A stretch of 64,000 bases of DNA from Phytoseiulus persimilis (lineage: Eukaryota > Arthropoda > Arachnida > Mesostigmata > Phytoseiidae): contig CM075101.1 of assembly GCA_037576195.1 (NCBI GenBank), forward strand, positions 46,624,001 through 46,688,000. The letters are read 5' to 3'. A program made the position numbers and the translations under genes. The notes under the pieces were generated by a model. That model saw nothing but the letters and a program-made list of their open reading frames with translations, had not been told where the DNA came from and searched no databases. Shown one piece after another: positions 50,401 through 64,000 of this stretch; the stretch's first letter is position 1; each line of letters begins with the position of its first letter.

Positions 50401-53322
50401 CTGCGGTCGCGGCGGTGTTCATCTCGGCTGTAAAAAGCCGAAGCTATAAAACCGCCGCGGCGGCGATGACGACGACGACGACAACAGCTAGATATACAGG
50501 CCAAACTAAAGCGCATGCCTTGAACAAATCGACTTTTATTGTATTACCCGATGACACCATCGACCGCCGCCGCCGACGACGACGAGCCAGCCACCCAGTC
50601 AGCCAGCTACACCGACAGTGATGCGGCTTGACAAATATGCTTTGACTAAGAAATCCCCAGCCCGTCGTTTCAACCCGTTCCTCCACAGGGGTCCAGATAA
50701 GTTTGCTGATTAGCACCGTTCCCCGTCGCGTCCACACGCCGTGATTCGGCTCATATTCAAGTGCAGCGTTTATCTATTTCATCAAAAAGTCTTCAAAACA
50801 GTGAAACCCACGGCGGGTCTCTTCTAGAAACTCCGAGAAGATGCAGAAAGTTCATTTGGATTGCCGGCTCCAGCTACCCTCTTATCGAGCGTAGCCGCGT
50901 CGCTCGCCAACAAAGCCGAAAAGTCAGGGTACAGCGAGGAACAGACGTTTGGAAGGATACTTTTATTGCTCGCGCCGAGAGAGCGCACCGGAGCGGTGCT
51001 TGATTCCACTGAAAGATCGATGTCTTGAACCTTGAATAATTGGATCTCGCGACGAGACGGAATTTCAACGCCACCAACGTCACGTGCACGCTTCGGCAAT
51101 TACATCCGTCATGGATTCCGATCGAAATTCCGAAAACGTTCCCAGCTAATTCCGAAAGATACTGCGTCACTCATCTGCTGAGGCACTCGAGGAATTCAGG
51201 CGACAGTTTTTCCTATCGGATACATCATACAGACGCAACTCATGGGCTTCCGCGAACTTTTTGTCACAGGTCCTAGAGGTAAGTCAACAACGGGTAGCGG
51301 TGTGCTCTCACGAAGGGGAGGGGCTGGGTTCGCCGCAAGAATCCAGCGGAGCGACACGTCGCTGAGAAAGCCCGTATCACTCCCTCCGGAGACAGCGCGA
51401 GGGAGGAGAAGCGTTATCATTGAGCTGTTAGTGTTGAATGGCACCTAAATCAACTTGATCGACCGCTACACACTGATGAAAAATCGAAGATAAATCCATC
51501 GACATTGATAGAAATTAGCCTCTGAAGAAGACCAACAGGAAGATAGCTCCTCGCTGCGTACATCTCTCCTCGAACGTGTGCGGCGGCTGCTTCTTATCGG
51601 AATCGCGATGACAGCCAAGCTGAGAGGAAAAATCGCTCCGAGAAACGGGAGCAACCGAAATCACGCTGAGAAAATTACCCGATTCATCATGGGGCGTTGT
51701 ACCCAGCCGCGTCAATAGTGAATTCAATCGCTATCGCCCCAACCGAGGGGGCATCGTCTCCAAAACACGGATTCTGAGTTAATTTCCGACTCGGGATAGA
51801 CAAGAACCGAGGAGGTTCGATCACATGCCTCTCGAAGAGCGTTCTAACTTCGAGAATCCCCCCTCTTGGAAATGAGCCGAGTTCGCTGAGGATGCCACGG
51901 GAATCACCCAGGAACGATTCGGATGCGCTGAGCTCACAGAGAAAAAACAGAGGAGCGGCTCCCGTATCGCACTGTGGCTAGACGTCCAATCATCAAATCT
52001 ACGACCGAACCTGCGATAGAATAGGAGCCTCGAGCCTGAAACACTAAAAGCTAATCTCAGAGGCTTTCAGACACCAACGAATGGTCATCATTGTGTGATT
52101 TTATGACCATTCATCAATTGCACGGAGGCGCCAGTCACAAATCATTAGTGTTCTGGGCTCTCTTCTAAATGTGTCTTCAACGCCGAAGCTCCGAATGCTC
52201 TGCTAGTCGGTACTGTGGCGGTGCTGTTTGTTTGTGAGCAGATGCTTCGTAGGCGAACTACCAGAGAGTCGTCGTCGTCGTTGGAGAACCTACGATCGTT
52301 TGAGCTTTCCCTTCTTTATTATCTCTCTAACCGCTCTTAATTCCTCGGTTTCGAAAAGCCGCGCGCAAACAACGCCAAACTATGAAACTACGAACATAAA
52401 CAAACAGAGCCAATTAAGCCCAAACATGGAAACGTAACCGCATGACTTCCGTGACTCTCCGAAAACTACCGTTGCCCTCTGTACTTTGTAATTTTGAGCT
52501 GCCGAGCCGCCCATCCGGTGCTCGCGTTTTTATCCGCCTCATTTTACGCACTGACTGTGCTCTTTGCTTCGGAAATTCTCAGCCTCGCTCACTCTCTCGG
52601 TGAATGTCTTGCTCGACTAACCGTCTCGTGATGTGGGTCCCTCGTTGTCTCATGATTCTCGCGTTAGTATCACAACAAGGTTTTTTTTCGATCAAAACCG
52701 AGCCGTTACGCGCTCGAGCAAGGTCTGATTTTTACTGAAGACATGACGACACTCTAATGATCCGTGATCCACTGGCTTGTCGCTTGGCTGGCCCGGTCGC
52801 ACGCGCTTCTACAAATATTCGGGACCACCCTGAGGGTATTTGAGTGACCGAATTACCGACTGACTCGGCGGGTACTTCAGGGACTAATTGAAATAAGAAA
52901 AAAAAAGGAAATTTCTCGAGGAGCAAAGAGCGGTCCCGTCTTGTATGAAGGACTACTGGATGCCGCCCCTTGGAACCGAATCGAGAACCTGATCGCACGG
53001 ACTCCTCGTGGAAGGTATGTCCGACTGTGGTCGAAGACGTGAACGGCCATGGCGACTCGGAGATCCTCATGCGACCGAAATGCCTATGGTACACAAGATG
53101 GCACCGGAGCAGCCTGACCAAGAGGTCTTCGTCGGATTTTTTCAGCCTCTGCTATTCGGTTCGCCCCGTGTCCAAGTGCGCAGATTCAGCTCACGTCTTG
53201 CAGGCGGCGCAAGAGCAAGTCTTTGTTATAAGCGATGAAGCAGCTTACGACCAATATGGCAAAAAGAAATGTCGGCCTCCCTCTTCTCAGCCTCTTATGA
53301 CTGTTTGGCTAGCGGATTAACT
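41440..53322. other. No assignable gene
   Basis: Many short open frames on both strands. Those noted are a plus ATG frame 42588-42842 (84 codons, regular codon pattern, no domain), a plus frame 46138-46935 (265 codons but GTG start and no family), and a short plus exon-like stretch ending at CCTAGAG|GTAAGT near 51280. No RNA genes or transposon termini were recognised. Confidence 0.35.
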
Positions 53323-53371
53323 CGCGCGCGCGCGCGCGCGCGCACACACACACACACGCACACACACACAA
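53323..53371. repeat. (CG)10 (CA)n dinucleotide repeat
   Basis: Ten CG dinucleotides pass directly into about fourteen CA dinucleotides with one CG interruption. Alternating purine-pyrimidine tracts of this kind favour Z-DNA. Confidence 0.95.
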
Positions 53372-56300
53372 GAATCAGAACACATCGCCGTCATTATTAA
53401 GAGCGAAAAGTCGCCCGGCCGGTCGACTTGCCTCCCAGCATCCCTGTCACTCAGGGACTCGGTCGATGTGCTTATTTGCCGGCTTCGCACGGCCCGAATC
53501 GAAACATGGAACTCTCAAGGGAGTTCGCGATTCAAGGCACTGCCGGAGCGTCTTGCGGACGTTTGCGGCGATACCGAGACGGACAGTCCTGTCACGCTCT
53601 CAGGAGGTCGTGTTCAACGGCGACTGAAACGCAGCGCATGACGCGAAACCGAATCGCCCGAATCGAGTGAATTAATTTACAATCCCGCGGGGCACGACAG
53701 GGCCTCGATGATCGATGCGCTCGTCTCCCTCAGGTCGATCTTACGGCTCACGCGTAAGAATTCGCCATCGAGTCATCATCTTTCTTGAGAGCAAGCTGAT
53801 TTCTCGGCACATCTTTGGCTGAATGAGCGAATGACTGAATCAAGTTGAATAACTGTGATGCATCGGCGGCATACGTCGCCGCGTACGGCTCGTATATTAA
53901 CACATTACCCGCCGCCACCGCGGGTGAATGATTACCAGGATCCTATGGCCGATCGTACGGCTATAAACGTGGGTTGGTCCTTCTTCTTTGGCTCGCTTGT
54001 TACACGTCTTCCTCCGAATCCTACCTCAATCGTGTGTTCGGCGTCGACAACGTAATACAGACAGTCATCAACTCTAGAAGGGACGGAACGACTCAATAGA
54101 GACCGATCGCCCCACTGAGCCGTCGGGATCGCAGTGGAGACGCGCGAGTCGGGGACTTGATGACCGAGTGCGGGGAGGCGGTGGCGGCGACGGAATCAGA
54201 AGTGGGTTTCGCCGCGGAATCCAGCTCCGACGAAAGGGTCCGGAGAATCTGGCGTAAACTTCTGATTGCTCAGGCCTTGAATCGTAATGCGCGCTTCCCG
54301 TGTGCTGGCTTCAGAAATTCCATGTACCCACTTATCTGCTCGCGATACGTTCGCGGTGCGCCGCGCCGCTCGTTTGTCCGAATACAGAAATTTCCGTAAA
54401 AATGAGATGCTGTGCGCAGTGTACGACCGGAGGGTTTCGTTTGCCAGTTCGGAAGCCGCCGTCAAGCTCCACTCAAGTTGGAACCGTACGAAGAGGGCGT
54501 CGCTGCGGGACCGACCGCCCGCCCGAGATAACAACGATTTCGACAACGAAGAGAACGACGAATCCGCGCTGCGGACATCTGCTTCCTTCGGAGGAGCAAT
54601 GTGGGTAATTTCCACAGAAAGCGACCGAAGATCGCAATATTGGCCTACACACACTCACACATGAAATAGAGCCCGCTGAGTGGTTCGAGTGTGATTCACG
54701 GAAGTAAGGCATTTTAATAAAAACTAACGTTGGACCTTCGGCGGGTGCAGCTCTCTGCACCTTGAAACGACCGTTGCAATCACGCCATGAACGGATGCTG
54801 CTCTGAACTTCGCAGTCACGTTCCCACCAGTTTTGGAGAACGCCGTCATTCCCTACAGCGCGTGAAGATACGCTGAAGACTGCGGAAGCGCACTTAAAGC
54901 TCATGAAGCCTCGTTCCGCCACTATGGAGTCTGGAACAAAGGGCTCGGTTCAACACCACGAACAGAATCTTCGATGTCTACTGCTTTGCTTCGAAGTCCC
55001 GTTCCTCCCCATATTTATGTCGACTTGTTTTGGGCACTTCGTCAGCATCATCATCCTTGGCAAACTCTCCTTCTTACTCTCTCATGTACCGTTTGAGATC
55101 CCTGCCCGGCCGGAGCTCGCAGTGTTTGAGCAGCGACAGTCAGCAATGAGAGATTTCGCAGCCTCTGAGAAAGTCGGAGCGACGAAGAGCAGTTCATCCA
55201 CTGTGCCCCACCCAAGCCACACACAGCAGATTAAATATCTTCTTTAGATCGACAAGAGGCGACTACGCTGACCCGGCCTAGCTCTATCGTTGGCTAAGCT
55301 TCATGAAGCCTTCTCGTCGTCAGCAAACTTCAATACTGCGCTGCTCTTCCCTCAAGTCTCGATGGCTGCAGCGCGCCCGCCAGTCGAGCGGCCGACGAAA
55401 GCCTAATTGTTCGTTGGTTCTTTCGTTAATATATTAATAATGAGCCAGGCTGATGGCGGTGAAATATTAGTGACATCGAATCGAAGCGAAGAAACGTCCG
55501 CCGTGAACGCACAAGGGCGGACCCCACCTCACCACTGCCAGCCTCAGACCGCTCCGAAGTCCGCGGCGAACCGGCTCAAGATCCATGGAGAGAATCCTCT
55601 CATCGAACGCAGCCATCTGTTTCCGCCACAAACGGATAAGTGAACAAACAGACCGACGAGTTGGAGCTCCCGTGAATGAGCGACTATAATTGCGGCTCAG
55701 AGCCGTTGTTCTTGAGGTTCGAGACATTGATCAAGGTGTAAGAGGTAGCGCCTGAAACGTGAAGAGATCGTGGTTTCCCGCGCTTTCTGGAAGGTCAGTT
55801 TGGACCTCACGCCCACCGGTTCATTTTTGGGCCCGTATCTGCTCCCGAGTTGCTGTATGACGATCGATGGCCGTCTGCTTTCAGGAGGTATCAAGGCCCT
55901 CGAAGGCCGCATCTAGCTAAATTTCGCCGCTCTTTCGCATGGAACTCGTTCGGCGTTTCTTTGTGCTTTTGAGAGACAACCAATATATGAGATGAACGAA
56001 TGGTAAAAGCAAGTAGTCGAGAATCGATACCATATCTTACTTTAATGCTGAGTGGTTGGTTTGATGTTTTTCTTCGTATTCTTTCCTTGTTATCGTGGCC
56101 GCCGGCGGCGGCGGCTGCAACGGTAGCCGTCGAGGGAGGACGACATAAAAATATCTTCAGAACCAAGGAAAGATGTTTTCCGTTTGAGGAGTTTGATTGA
56201 TTTCAAGTCGCCTGCTGCCTCCAAACAGAAGCTGCTCCAAGAAATAGAGTTAACATCGACAACGACGTCGGCAGCCCCATCAAGACGATACGACCGAGAG

Positions 56301-59209
56301 GAGATGAGAGGGGGGAACACGGCCGGTGTGGGGGGCCAGCGATTGGGCGAAGTGGGTATCGATGAAGGAATCATCCGAACACAACGGGACCGCCTCGGAG
56401 CAGGGTTGCCCGCAGGCTGCGGCCGTTTCAAATGGGAAATTTATTTGAAATTTCCCTCTCCCCCTCGTTTTTATCAAAACAATAAGAGCCAACCCTACAA
56501 CAGCCACTTGAGCTTCCTTCATATTTGGCTCCAGACGCTTGCTTCGCTGCTCGGCTCGGTCCTCGTTTTCGAAGTTTCCACGCAAGTGAACCGGAGCCAC
56601 ACGAAGGCGAACCAACATAGACATACGGAGCGACAAACAAACAAACATCCATCCATACATACCGCAGCATCGAAACGCAGACGAGGGAAGGATGCTGAGA
56701 GGAAGGATTTGCTAGTAATATCATAAGTAAGTGTTTTTTCCTGCTCCGCGACTCCTGTAGCGGAAATATTGAATCGGAAGAAGGCAATTGTCCCTCCAGT
56801 TCCCACCCTCCTCCGTCGTCTTGGTGGCTTGCCATCCTCATCGCGGCTCACCAACAGTGCCGCACTCCGAGCCCCAGTCGGCCAGGTAGGCTGGCTGCGG
56901 CTTTCAATGGTCTGGGTCTATTGAAAGTTGGAGGAAACCGAGTTTTGGCTACCGCAACAACAAGTGGCGTTCATCTTGGCAAATCCGCTTTACGCGCTGC
57001 TTCTACTTATTTGCTGGAGGAGAAAGAACATGACGGGAAGCAAAAACTGCAAAGCTGGGAAGCAATCGGGAAGAGGAGCTCTTCCTTCCTGATGGCGGTT
57101 AGAGCTTTCGAGGCGCGACTTCACTCGGGAACACTCCCTCCGCAGCGAATTTGTGAAGAGTCATACGAGACTCGTCTGAGCTATTGACTCCCTTCGTCGA
57201 CTACGCCTCCAGGACGAGGGCTTGTTTTCCTCGGTTCCCGGTGCGGGAATCGCTCCGGCTTGTACCCGTCCCCAGCCTCGGAAAATGAGAAAGTTGTCAC
57301 AAGCCCACCTCGGTCAACCGGATCGCCCGTGGGAGGTTTGGTCAGTCAATCGAGCGAGTAGTCAACCAGCCTCGAGCACTTGGTTTGTTGACAGCTGTTC
57401 TCCAGGACCTGCTTCCCTGTCGCGCTCCCGTTCCCCTCTCGGCTTCACCCTTGGGGCTGCACGACGCGCGGCGCTCGCTCCAGAAAGAAACACCGAGAGA
57501 GCGAGCGAACTCACGGACAGGGCGAGCGAGCGCAACCCGGCCGCTGGACCAGGCGGCCGATGCTGGGCCAATTTCACGGCTCGTCAAATATCACAGCAAG
57601 TTTTGCATCTCGTCAAAATGGACAGCTGTGAGCGGCGGGGAACGTCACCTCCGAGTCAGCCGCCGGTTGAGCTGCCAATCCAGTCAGCTAGTCGACTTCA
57701 AAGTCGAACGGCGATACAGCAGGTCGGCGACGAGGAATTAAACAATGAGAGGTCATGCGATGCTCCTGGCTCTGAAAAAGGAGTCGCGATTGCTCTCGTC
57801 GATGTCCGCGCCAAAGTGTTCAACCCGTCGCCGACCCGCAGGTGGACTGGCGGCCTGATCGTGAGGATGCCGCGTTGCTTGGCGAGGTACACAGAGCGAC
57901 CAACTGCACATCGGCGGATGCCCGTCGGGTGAGTGGTGGACATCGGCAGTGAATCTTCATCGAAAACGCGCAGCACGGGCAAGGCCCCACATCGATTGCG
58001 CGATACGGTGCTCGCAGACACAAACACACAAGCGAACAAACGTACGACAGGTTCGCCTTGGGGAAGAGAGCGCGATCGGAGAGCGGTACGATCAGATCAC
58101 GATGATGAAGCCGAGTACATACGTTCGCCCACTCGCACATACACACAAATGACTAATGACTCAGATTCGCAATCGCACTCAATAATGGTGAGCGACGATC
58201 ACAGACTAAAGAGACGACTAGCGACGTCACGTGGGCTCGTGTTTTCGAGAGAGACGAGATCATCGTCGGATAGCATCGCTAGGACCTAATGGAAACGGCT
58301 GCCTCACAGAGGCTGGCAGAAGTGTGGCGGAAAAATGGCGGAGGATGGTCTCGATTGGCGAGAGAAAGCCGCCCAGAACGCCAGGAAAAGTGCGGGCCGA
58401 TCGGCTCAAAGAACTAATCGGGACCGCCAGCCCGATAGCATGCGAAAAGCCTCTCGGATGCTAATGACGACGACGGAGGAGCTGACGATGATTTTGATGC
58501 GAGTGATGAAAAGTGTGTGAGCCAGCGAGTGAGTGAGTGAATGAGTGAACAGAAGGAATGATGACGAGAGCGACGACGACGACAACTATGACGAGATGTT
58601 CTCTCTACCCATCTGCCTTCTGGCTGCGGGCGTATCGAAAGCAAATAATCTTCCACTCGGTCGCCTCCATCTCGCGCTCGGTGACATGTTTGCGACTCCG
58701 CTCAAAACCATGAAACCCTACAAGGCCGGAACCAGCCGGTCGGCCGCCGCGCCAGCCGGGCATCAAGTCAACAGTCAGTCAACTAGGCACTGGAGCAGCG
58801 AAAGGCGACTCGGGGACGGACGTTCGAGCGAGCAAGTCCTAACAGGGGATATATTTCCGTGGATTTCTGCCGACAACTTCATTCGGAGCAGTCGAGGAAG
58901 CCATCGCTCGGCAGCCTGGCGGCGCTGCGAATCGGGCAGTCCGTCCGTGAACGATGCAACGTCCGCTCAAACGGTCTTGGCTCTTCGTGCTGCGAGTCTT
59001 CTCCGCGATTCCAGTCCGAAACATTTGAGAGTGGATTTCGCATCGATTCCGGGCACTTCCCGCGTTTGCCAACTCTCGGGGAAATCTCGGCACTAGGGTT
59101 TCGAGCTGTTCCCTTCAACGCTATGCTAAGCAGCGGCGAAATCAATTATTGACTCATAATCAAGCTCCGAGATTCCCTCGCGTCTCATGATGATAGCGTT
59201 CCCCGAGCG

Positions 59210-59226
59210 CCCCCCCCCCCCCCCCC
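59210..59226. repeat. Poly-C run (17 C)
   Basis: Uninterrupted C homopolymer. Confidence 0.9.
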
Positions 59227-60831
59227 TTCCCCACGAAAGGGTATTATCGCTTGTCCGCGAACAATTCCGACTCTATCGAGCGCAACTCCGGCGGGCTGGT
59301 GTGCAGCAACCGTTGAGCAAAGCTAGTTCCAATTAATGCATCAGGCATGCAGAAATTACCGGAAACACTGTCCGAGCTCGTTTTGCGTCCCGGTCGTTCG
59401 AGCTTTCGGCTTCTCAGGCTGTCGGTCCGTGGCTCTTAATTGAGCTATCCAGATGAATGGATCCGGAGAGAGGGTGAGCGGGTTGACGAAAGGAGAAGAG
59501 CATGGAGATACATATCTATTCGGCCAAGAATTAAGTCATTTCGAGACAGTGCGATGGAGCCACGAACAAGTTCGTCTGAAATTCGATCGATTCTCCGATC
59601 ACCCATCGACCGCTTGATTTGCTTCGCTGTGTATTCGAGCAAATCGCTGTTTCTTTCGCTGCTGCGTGCGATCGAGGGAAAGAAGTCGCTCTCAACGATT
59701 CGCATAGCTGCTCGGCATTGATGTTTCTAGGTGAAACGCGCAACGACTCGAAACTGTCCACAACTGACGACACTGGCGGTCCGTTGACAAGGTGACTCTG
59801 AACTGGAGTACCTGCCGCCTTGAATCATTTGCTCGATTTAATGGAAGACGATCAGAACTCGGACTCGGATAACAACAGCCGCAATCTGATCGTCAGCTTC
59901 GGATGCACATAGAGCGCTTTCAGCCGTTGGTCAGGTGCGCTATACAATCGATCCAAGCTCTCCATCAAAGTCAACCGATTCTGATTATGATATCGGCTTG
60001 AGCTTCTGTTTGTCCTCTCATGACCACTCCCTTCGATCCGGAACGCGTTTCCGCTCTCGAAGTTTCTCCTCGAGGGGGGATATCATCCACAATGATCATT
60101 TCTCAAAACTCTCCTCCAGACCCCATGTATCTGCCCGCGCAAAATTCACCCATGCAGATCAAAGGCCTGAGCATCCAGCAAGGCTTCTCAATTGTCAGGA
60201 CCGCATCCAGGGCCTAGACGTCTGTTCCGAGTATTCACGTATCGCGGAGCTTCAGTCCAAACCGAAAGGAAACCCTCGGAACGCGAGCTTGAGAGGAGGA
60301 CGTCGGTCGATTCAAGAAACAGCCCCCTGACCAATGATCCGGAGACCGGAGTTGTGTGACAAAGACTGAGTCGGCTTTTGTTCTTGCCCACTTTGCCCCG
60401 TGGTCTGTAAGTCGCTCAGCGGTGGGCGTCCATATCGCAGGTGGAGAAGTGGGAAAGTTATGACTCCGGGTGTCGTGGCCATCGTTCTCTGGACGCTTCC
60501 TTTCGATGCTCAGTAGAAATAGATGGATCTCGACTAAAGTGCCCTATCTTCGACCGCTGCGACCGCCGCTCGGCGGCGGTGGTCATCGCCGTGTGGGTGC
60601 CGGACCCTGAAACTAGCTCGAGACCGTGAAGAGAAGACCAGGAAATTCAGATTTATTTCGCAAATAATCCTCAAAGGACGCTCCGCAGATCCAGTCCGCA
60701 AAAGAGTGAGTCAGCAGGTAAGGAGTGCCTTTGTCCCATCCTCTTTGGTCGACTTCGTCCGTCCTGCGTTAGAGACGCACAGAAAATACTGTGAACTCTG
60801 TATTGAGCCTGTCGTCCAGTGTATATTCTTA

Positions 60832-60847
60832 CCCCCCCCCCCCCCCC
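60832..60847. repeat. Poly-C run (16 C)
   Basis: Uninterrupted C homopolymer. Confidence 0.9.
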
Positions 60848-63800
60848 CAAATGCCTGATCCAGATTCTAGCTCTGGTCCGTGACGGGCTTCGCCATTACG
60901 CTGGCACTGCGGCGCCGAAAAAACTTAATTAGCTTTGCATTCGGCTGAAAATTTCCCGACAGTCGGCTACGGTTGCTTTTCCGAAGGAACGTGGGAAGAG
61001 CAAACAGCGGCGCGGAGACGGACAAATCCGCTAACCTTTCAACTTTTGCTTCAGATATTGAATTCCTGAGTGGCGATGATTTATCCCTTGACAAGATCCG
61101 CGGCTACTTCGACCAAGTGGGGAATCACCAGAACGCAGAACGATCGACTGAGCGAATCGGCATAATGAGATGGACGCGAACGGTAAATGGGCGAATGATC
61201 GAGAATCCGCGGATTTCGGCTGATCGAGCACTTGACCTCTCCCCGAGAGAATCGAGGACATGGAAACGAGTTGTGGATCCGCTCAATCGAAGAACAATGG
61301 AGCTCAAGCTTGGGCCGCGGACGGCTTCTTTTTCAATTGATGATTTGAAGCGAACTCAAACACGCTCAACCTCGCCAAAGTCTGAGGACTTTCCTTGGGA
61401 AGTTCTTCAACGTGGGCCGGTCGGGCCGAATCGACAGCGAGGTGAAAGGTGTTCTTATCGAAAAAGTAACCACCGGTCGAGTAGGCTGGGGCGAACCCTG
61501 GCTGAACTGTCGACAGCGGCGCCGCGCTGCTTTCGACGACTGTCACGAACATTGGAGGATTGACGCTATCCGAGTGACAAGAGTAATTAAATCTGGCTAA
61601 GACAGCAGAGCACACCTCAGTCAATGGGTCGAGCAATTTAGCAATTACGAACATCGGCGACGTTGACGACGGGACCGGCGAGCTCAACTTGAGGAGCTGA
61701 CTGACACCGCTCTCAACAATTACACCAACAGAAAGCTTCATTTGTACGAGATTGGCTGCTGGAGACGTCGGACTGCCTTCTCAAAGTGCTTCGATCCGCG
61801 AACGATATCCGGAAGGTTCAACTCCTGCGACTCGACCAGCTCAGGAATTATTCCTGCGCAAAACGTTCCCTTCTAGCGATTAAGGATGAATCTTTTCATG
61901 GACTCGAGCTCTCCATTCGGAGGTTGGCTACAATGTTGCCCGGATCGGAGCAGCCATACATCAATGAATCCAGGTATTCATCTACTCGTTGGAGGAAGAG
62001 CGGCCAGGAGGACGAGGAAGGAAGCGGGCCGGGAAGGAACGCCGAGAATCCTCTTCAGCGTTCGTAGCTGCCGGTCGAAGTTCCCTCAATAAGTTCATAA
62101 CTTTCAACGACGGTGTTGGCTGTTCTGCGAAGCCCCACATCTTGTCGAGAGGCTTCAAAAGGGAAGTCTGGACTTTAATTGGGCCCGTGCTGATAACGAT
62201 GATCTGAACGCTCATCTCTCAAGTGCGGCCGCGAGTGGTTTGACTCATCGAGAGGAGAGCGGAAAACCGTCGATAAGTATCACGACCCCACAAAGCTCGT
62301 TGGCATCTCGTGGAACAGCAATGTTCGGATTCTATTTAGGGGTTCCGCGGCTCACGATTTCGGGCCTCCTCCTCCCGTTCCTCTTCCGATCGTCCGTCGA
62401 AGGTGAAGATACAATGTCTACTTCACACTTACTGGATTCGTGCTTGACCCAGCGATGTCGACGGAGTGGAAGGGCCTCAGGACTTCTCCATTCAATTCCA
62501 CGAGCTCGGCTTGGCTCTGGCCCGATCATCGTAGTATTTCATCGCTACACGAGGTCTCATCTGACCCCATGGTGTCTCAGCGCTGTTGATCAGCTGACGT
62601 GTGTGAGTCTTGAAGTCCTTTAGATGAGCGGTCGGATGACTCCATCTCTCAAATGTGAGCTCTGATATGCTTTCGTCTAGGGGTTCTCTCGACGAAATTT
62701 CCACGGATGGTTGGCTCCTGAGAAGGAGGAGAACCTCATCCAGGAGCGCGCCGTTGGATTCCATTCGTGAATCCGCGGACGAGTGCCGTAATCGAGTTTT
62801 GGTTTGGTCATACGATTCGCGGGAATCAGCGTGAAATTGAAATTTGAAATTAGCTCGAACACGATACGGTAGGCGATTTTTTGCCTCTTCGTTCTGATTC
62901 CGTTAAAGCAGTGTTCTCGCTCCGAAGCGATCCGCGTTTCTTTCGATTCTGTTCGTCGGTAACAGGTTTTCTCTTTTCGTTCGGAGGAAGTAAATGATCT
63001 TTACCGAAATGGTTTTGGTGGCTCGCGGCGGTTCGTGATATTGCTACCGGAACCTCTTCCGACCTGACGGATCACAGGACTGAAACAACTGCAGTGTTGG
63101 CTCTCTTTCACGTCCAGAGCCACTTTCGGAAGAACGATTTTTACTTCGGTAACATCGAAAAGCTGCTCGCCACTGCTGACAACGTTTGCAAAGTTCCCCG
63201 AATCGGGCCAACCCAAGGAATGGACTGTCGTGATCCGTTCTGGGAGCGATCCAACCAGACCGCACTCGAAACTTTCCGGATCGCACGAGGGATGCCTCGA
63301 CAACGGTTTCTATTCTGTTTCAGCGAGCGGACTAGTTTGGGAAAAAAGAGAACTAGATTGTTTTCCGAGTGGGCTCTGGTGGAACGAGAGCGTAAACAAA
63401 GATTTACCAACGACCTAGTGAAGCCAAACACCGTCTCTCCCTCGGAACCTTTCTAGCGATCGTCAAGTAGCTCGCTAACAGCCGAACGAGCTCTCAGATC
63501 CAATCAATATCGGATTGAATCGTCGCTGCCGAACCCTCCCTAAACTTTTCCGAGGGCGAGATCGGGACTATCCCTAACGAGCGAAGCTCCGGGGCACTGG
63601 TTTACCTCGAGGATTCGGCAGCGTCAAACAGTGGCTGGTGTCCAGCACGAGGCTATGACGGCTGAGCCGCGTAAATCCCAAGATATATCAGGTTGGGCCT
63701 CGTAATTTTTCTCCTGCTTCCATTCGTTTTAGAGCTATTAGTGCTAGTTGCTTCGAATACACGAGATTATTTGAGAGAACCCTGGAAAGGTTTCAGGAAC

Positions 63801-64000
63801 GTTCGCAGGATGGAGCGGTCGGGAGCCAGTTTTCCTGCCCTGTAAGTGCTCCGGCAACGTTTGGCCTTCACTAAACCTGGATTGGCTGCGCTGCCATTCA
63901 AAGCGGTCCCTCCTTGGCACCGAATTTTTCAGGCCCACGTGAACCGTCTGCTTGATCAATGATTGAGCTCCAGCATCGTGATCTAGATTCGCAGAGCTCT

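Larger units (their letters stand above)
53372..64000. other. Right-hand region, no assignable gene
   Basis: Only scattered open frames. The largest is plus 57222-57932 (236 codons, no ATG at its start, low-complexity, no family). Between 60.9 and 63.4 kb several frames on both strands have a regular codon pattern: minus 61304-61741, minus 62492-62880, and both strands at 63001-63303. Minus 62750-62880 has a faint resemblance to the ligand-binding S1 lobe of ionotropic receptors, but it shifts frame and shows no channel segments, so no gene is called. Confidence 0.3.

Noticed and set aside
57222..57932. 236-codon plus-strand open frame
   Set aside because: It starts at TTG, is low in complexity (Arg/Ser/Ala/Pro) and runs across short GAGCGA-type repeats; no family.
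1..64000. CRISPR arrays, bacterial operons or integrated prophage
   Set aside because: Introns, a eukaryotic tRNA gene and animal gene families dominate; no regularly spaced direct repeats with unique spacers were seen.

Overview
The window looks like nuclear DNA of an arthropod. It contains a chitinase with two peritrophin-A (CBM14) modules and an NK-class homeobox gene whose homeodomain is interrupted by an intron. It also has a eukaryotic tRNA gene followed by a Pol III T-run, short GT-AG introns, and small hAT-like elements. Base composition is near balance or slightly GC-rich, and introns in the chitinase are short (72 to 229 nt). Together these would fit a small-genome chelicerate such as a mesostigmatan mite. 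That placement is inference; no marker in the window fixes it.

Layout. 1-3.9 kb: no assignable gene, one hAT-type miniature element, and coding-like fragments on the minus strand that I could not join. 3.9-8.6 kb, plus strand: a multi-exon chitinase (GH18, CBM14, a long Thr/Pro/Gln-rich tail with Y-x-x-P-Q-R repeats, and a terminal CBM14). Its 5' exon with the expected signal peptide was not found. 9.2-11 kb, minus strand: coding-like blocks, including a two-exon open model of 144 codons. 13.1 kb: tRNA-Ala(AGC), minus strand. 13.5-32.5 kb, minus strand: an NK7.1-type homeobox gene whose two homeodomain halves are separated by a 17.1-kb intron; a second miniature hAT-like element lies in its probable 3' UTR. 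32.5-64 kb: upstream of the homeobox gene, with no gene I can name, only scattered short open frames, microsatellites and homopolymers.

Function. The chitinase is expected to be secreted and to act on cuticular or peritrophic chitin. The NK7.1-type protein is expected to be a nuclear DNA-binding transcription factor, and its large intron and upstream region are the natural places for its control elements. Nothing in the sequence suggests that the two genes act together. Exon boundaries were set by hand from splice-site motifs, reading phase and domain continuity, with no transcript evidence. I found no convincing new biological system. The items most worth checking are a GC-AG intron in the chitinase, the repeat-bearing chitinase tail, the TAATTGAT cluster in the homeobox intron, and the unresolved minus-strand coding-like block at 9.2-11 kb.
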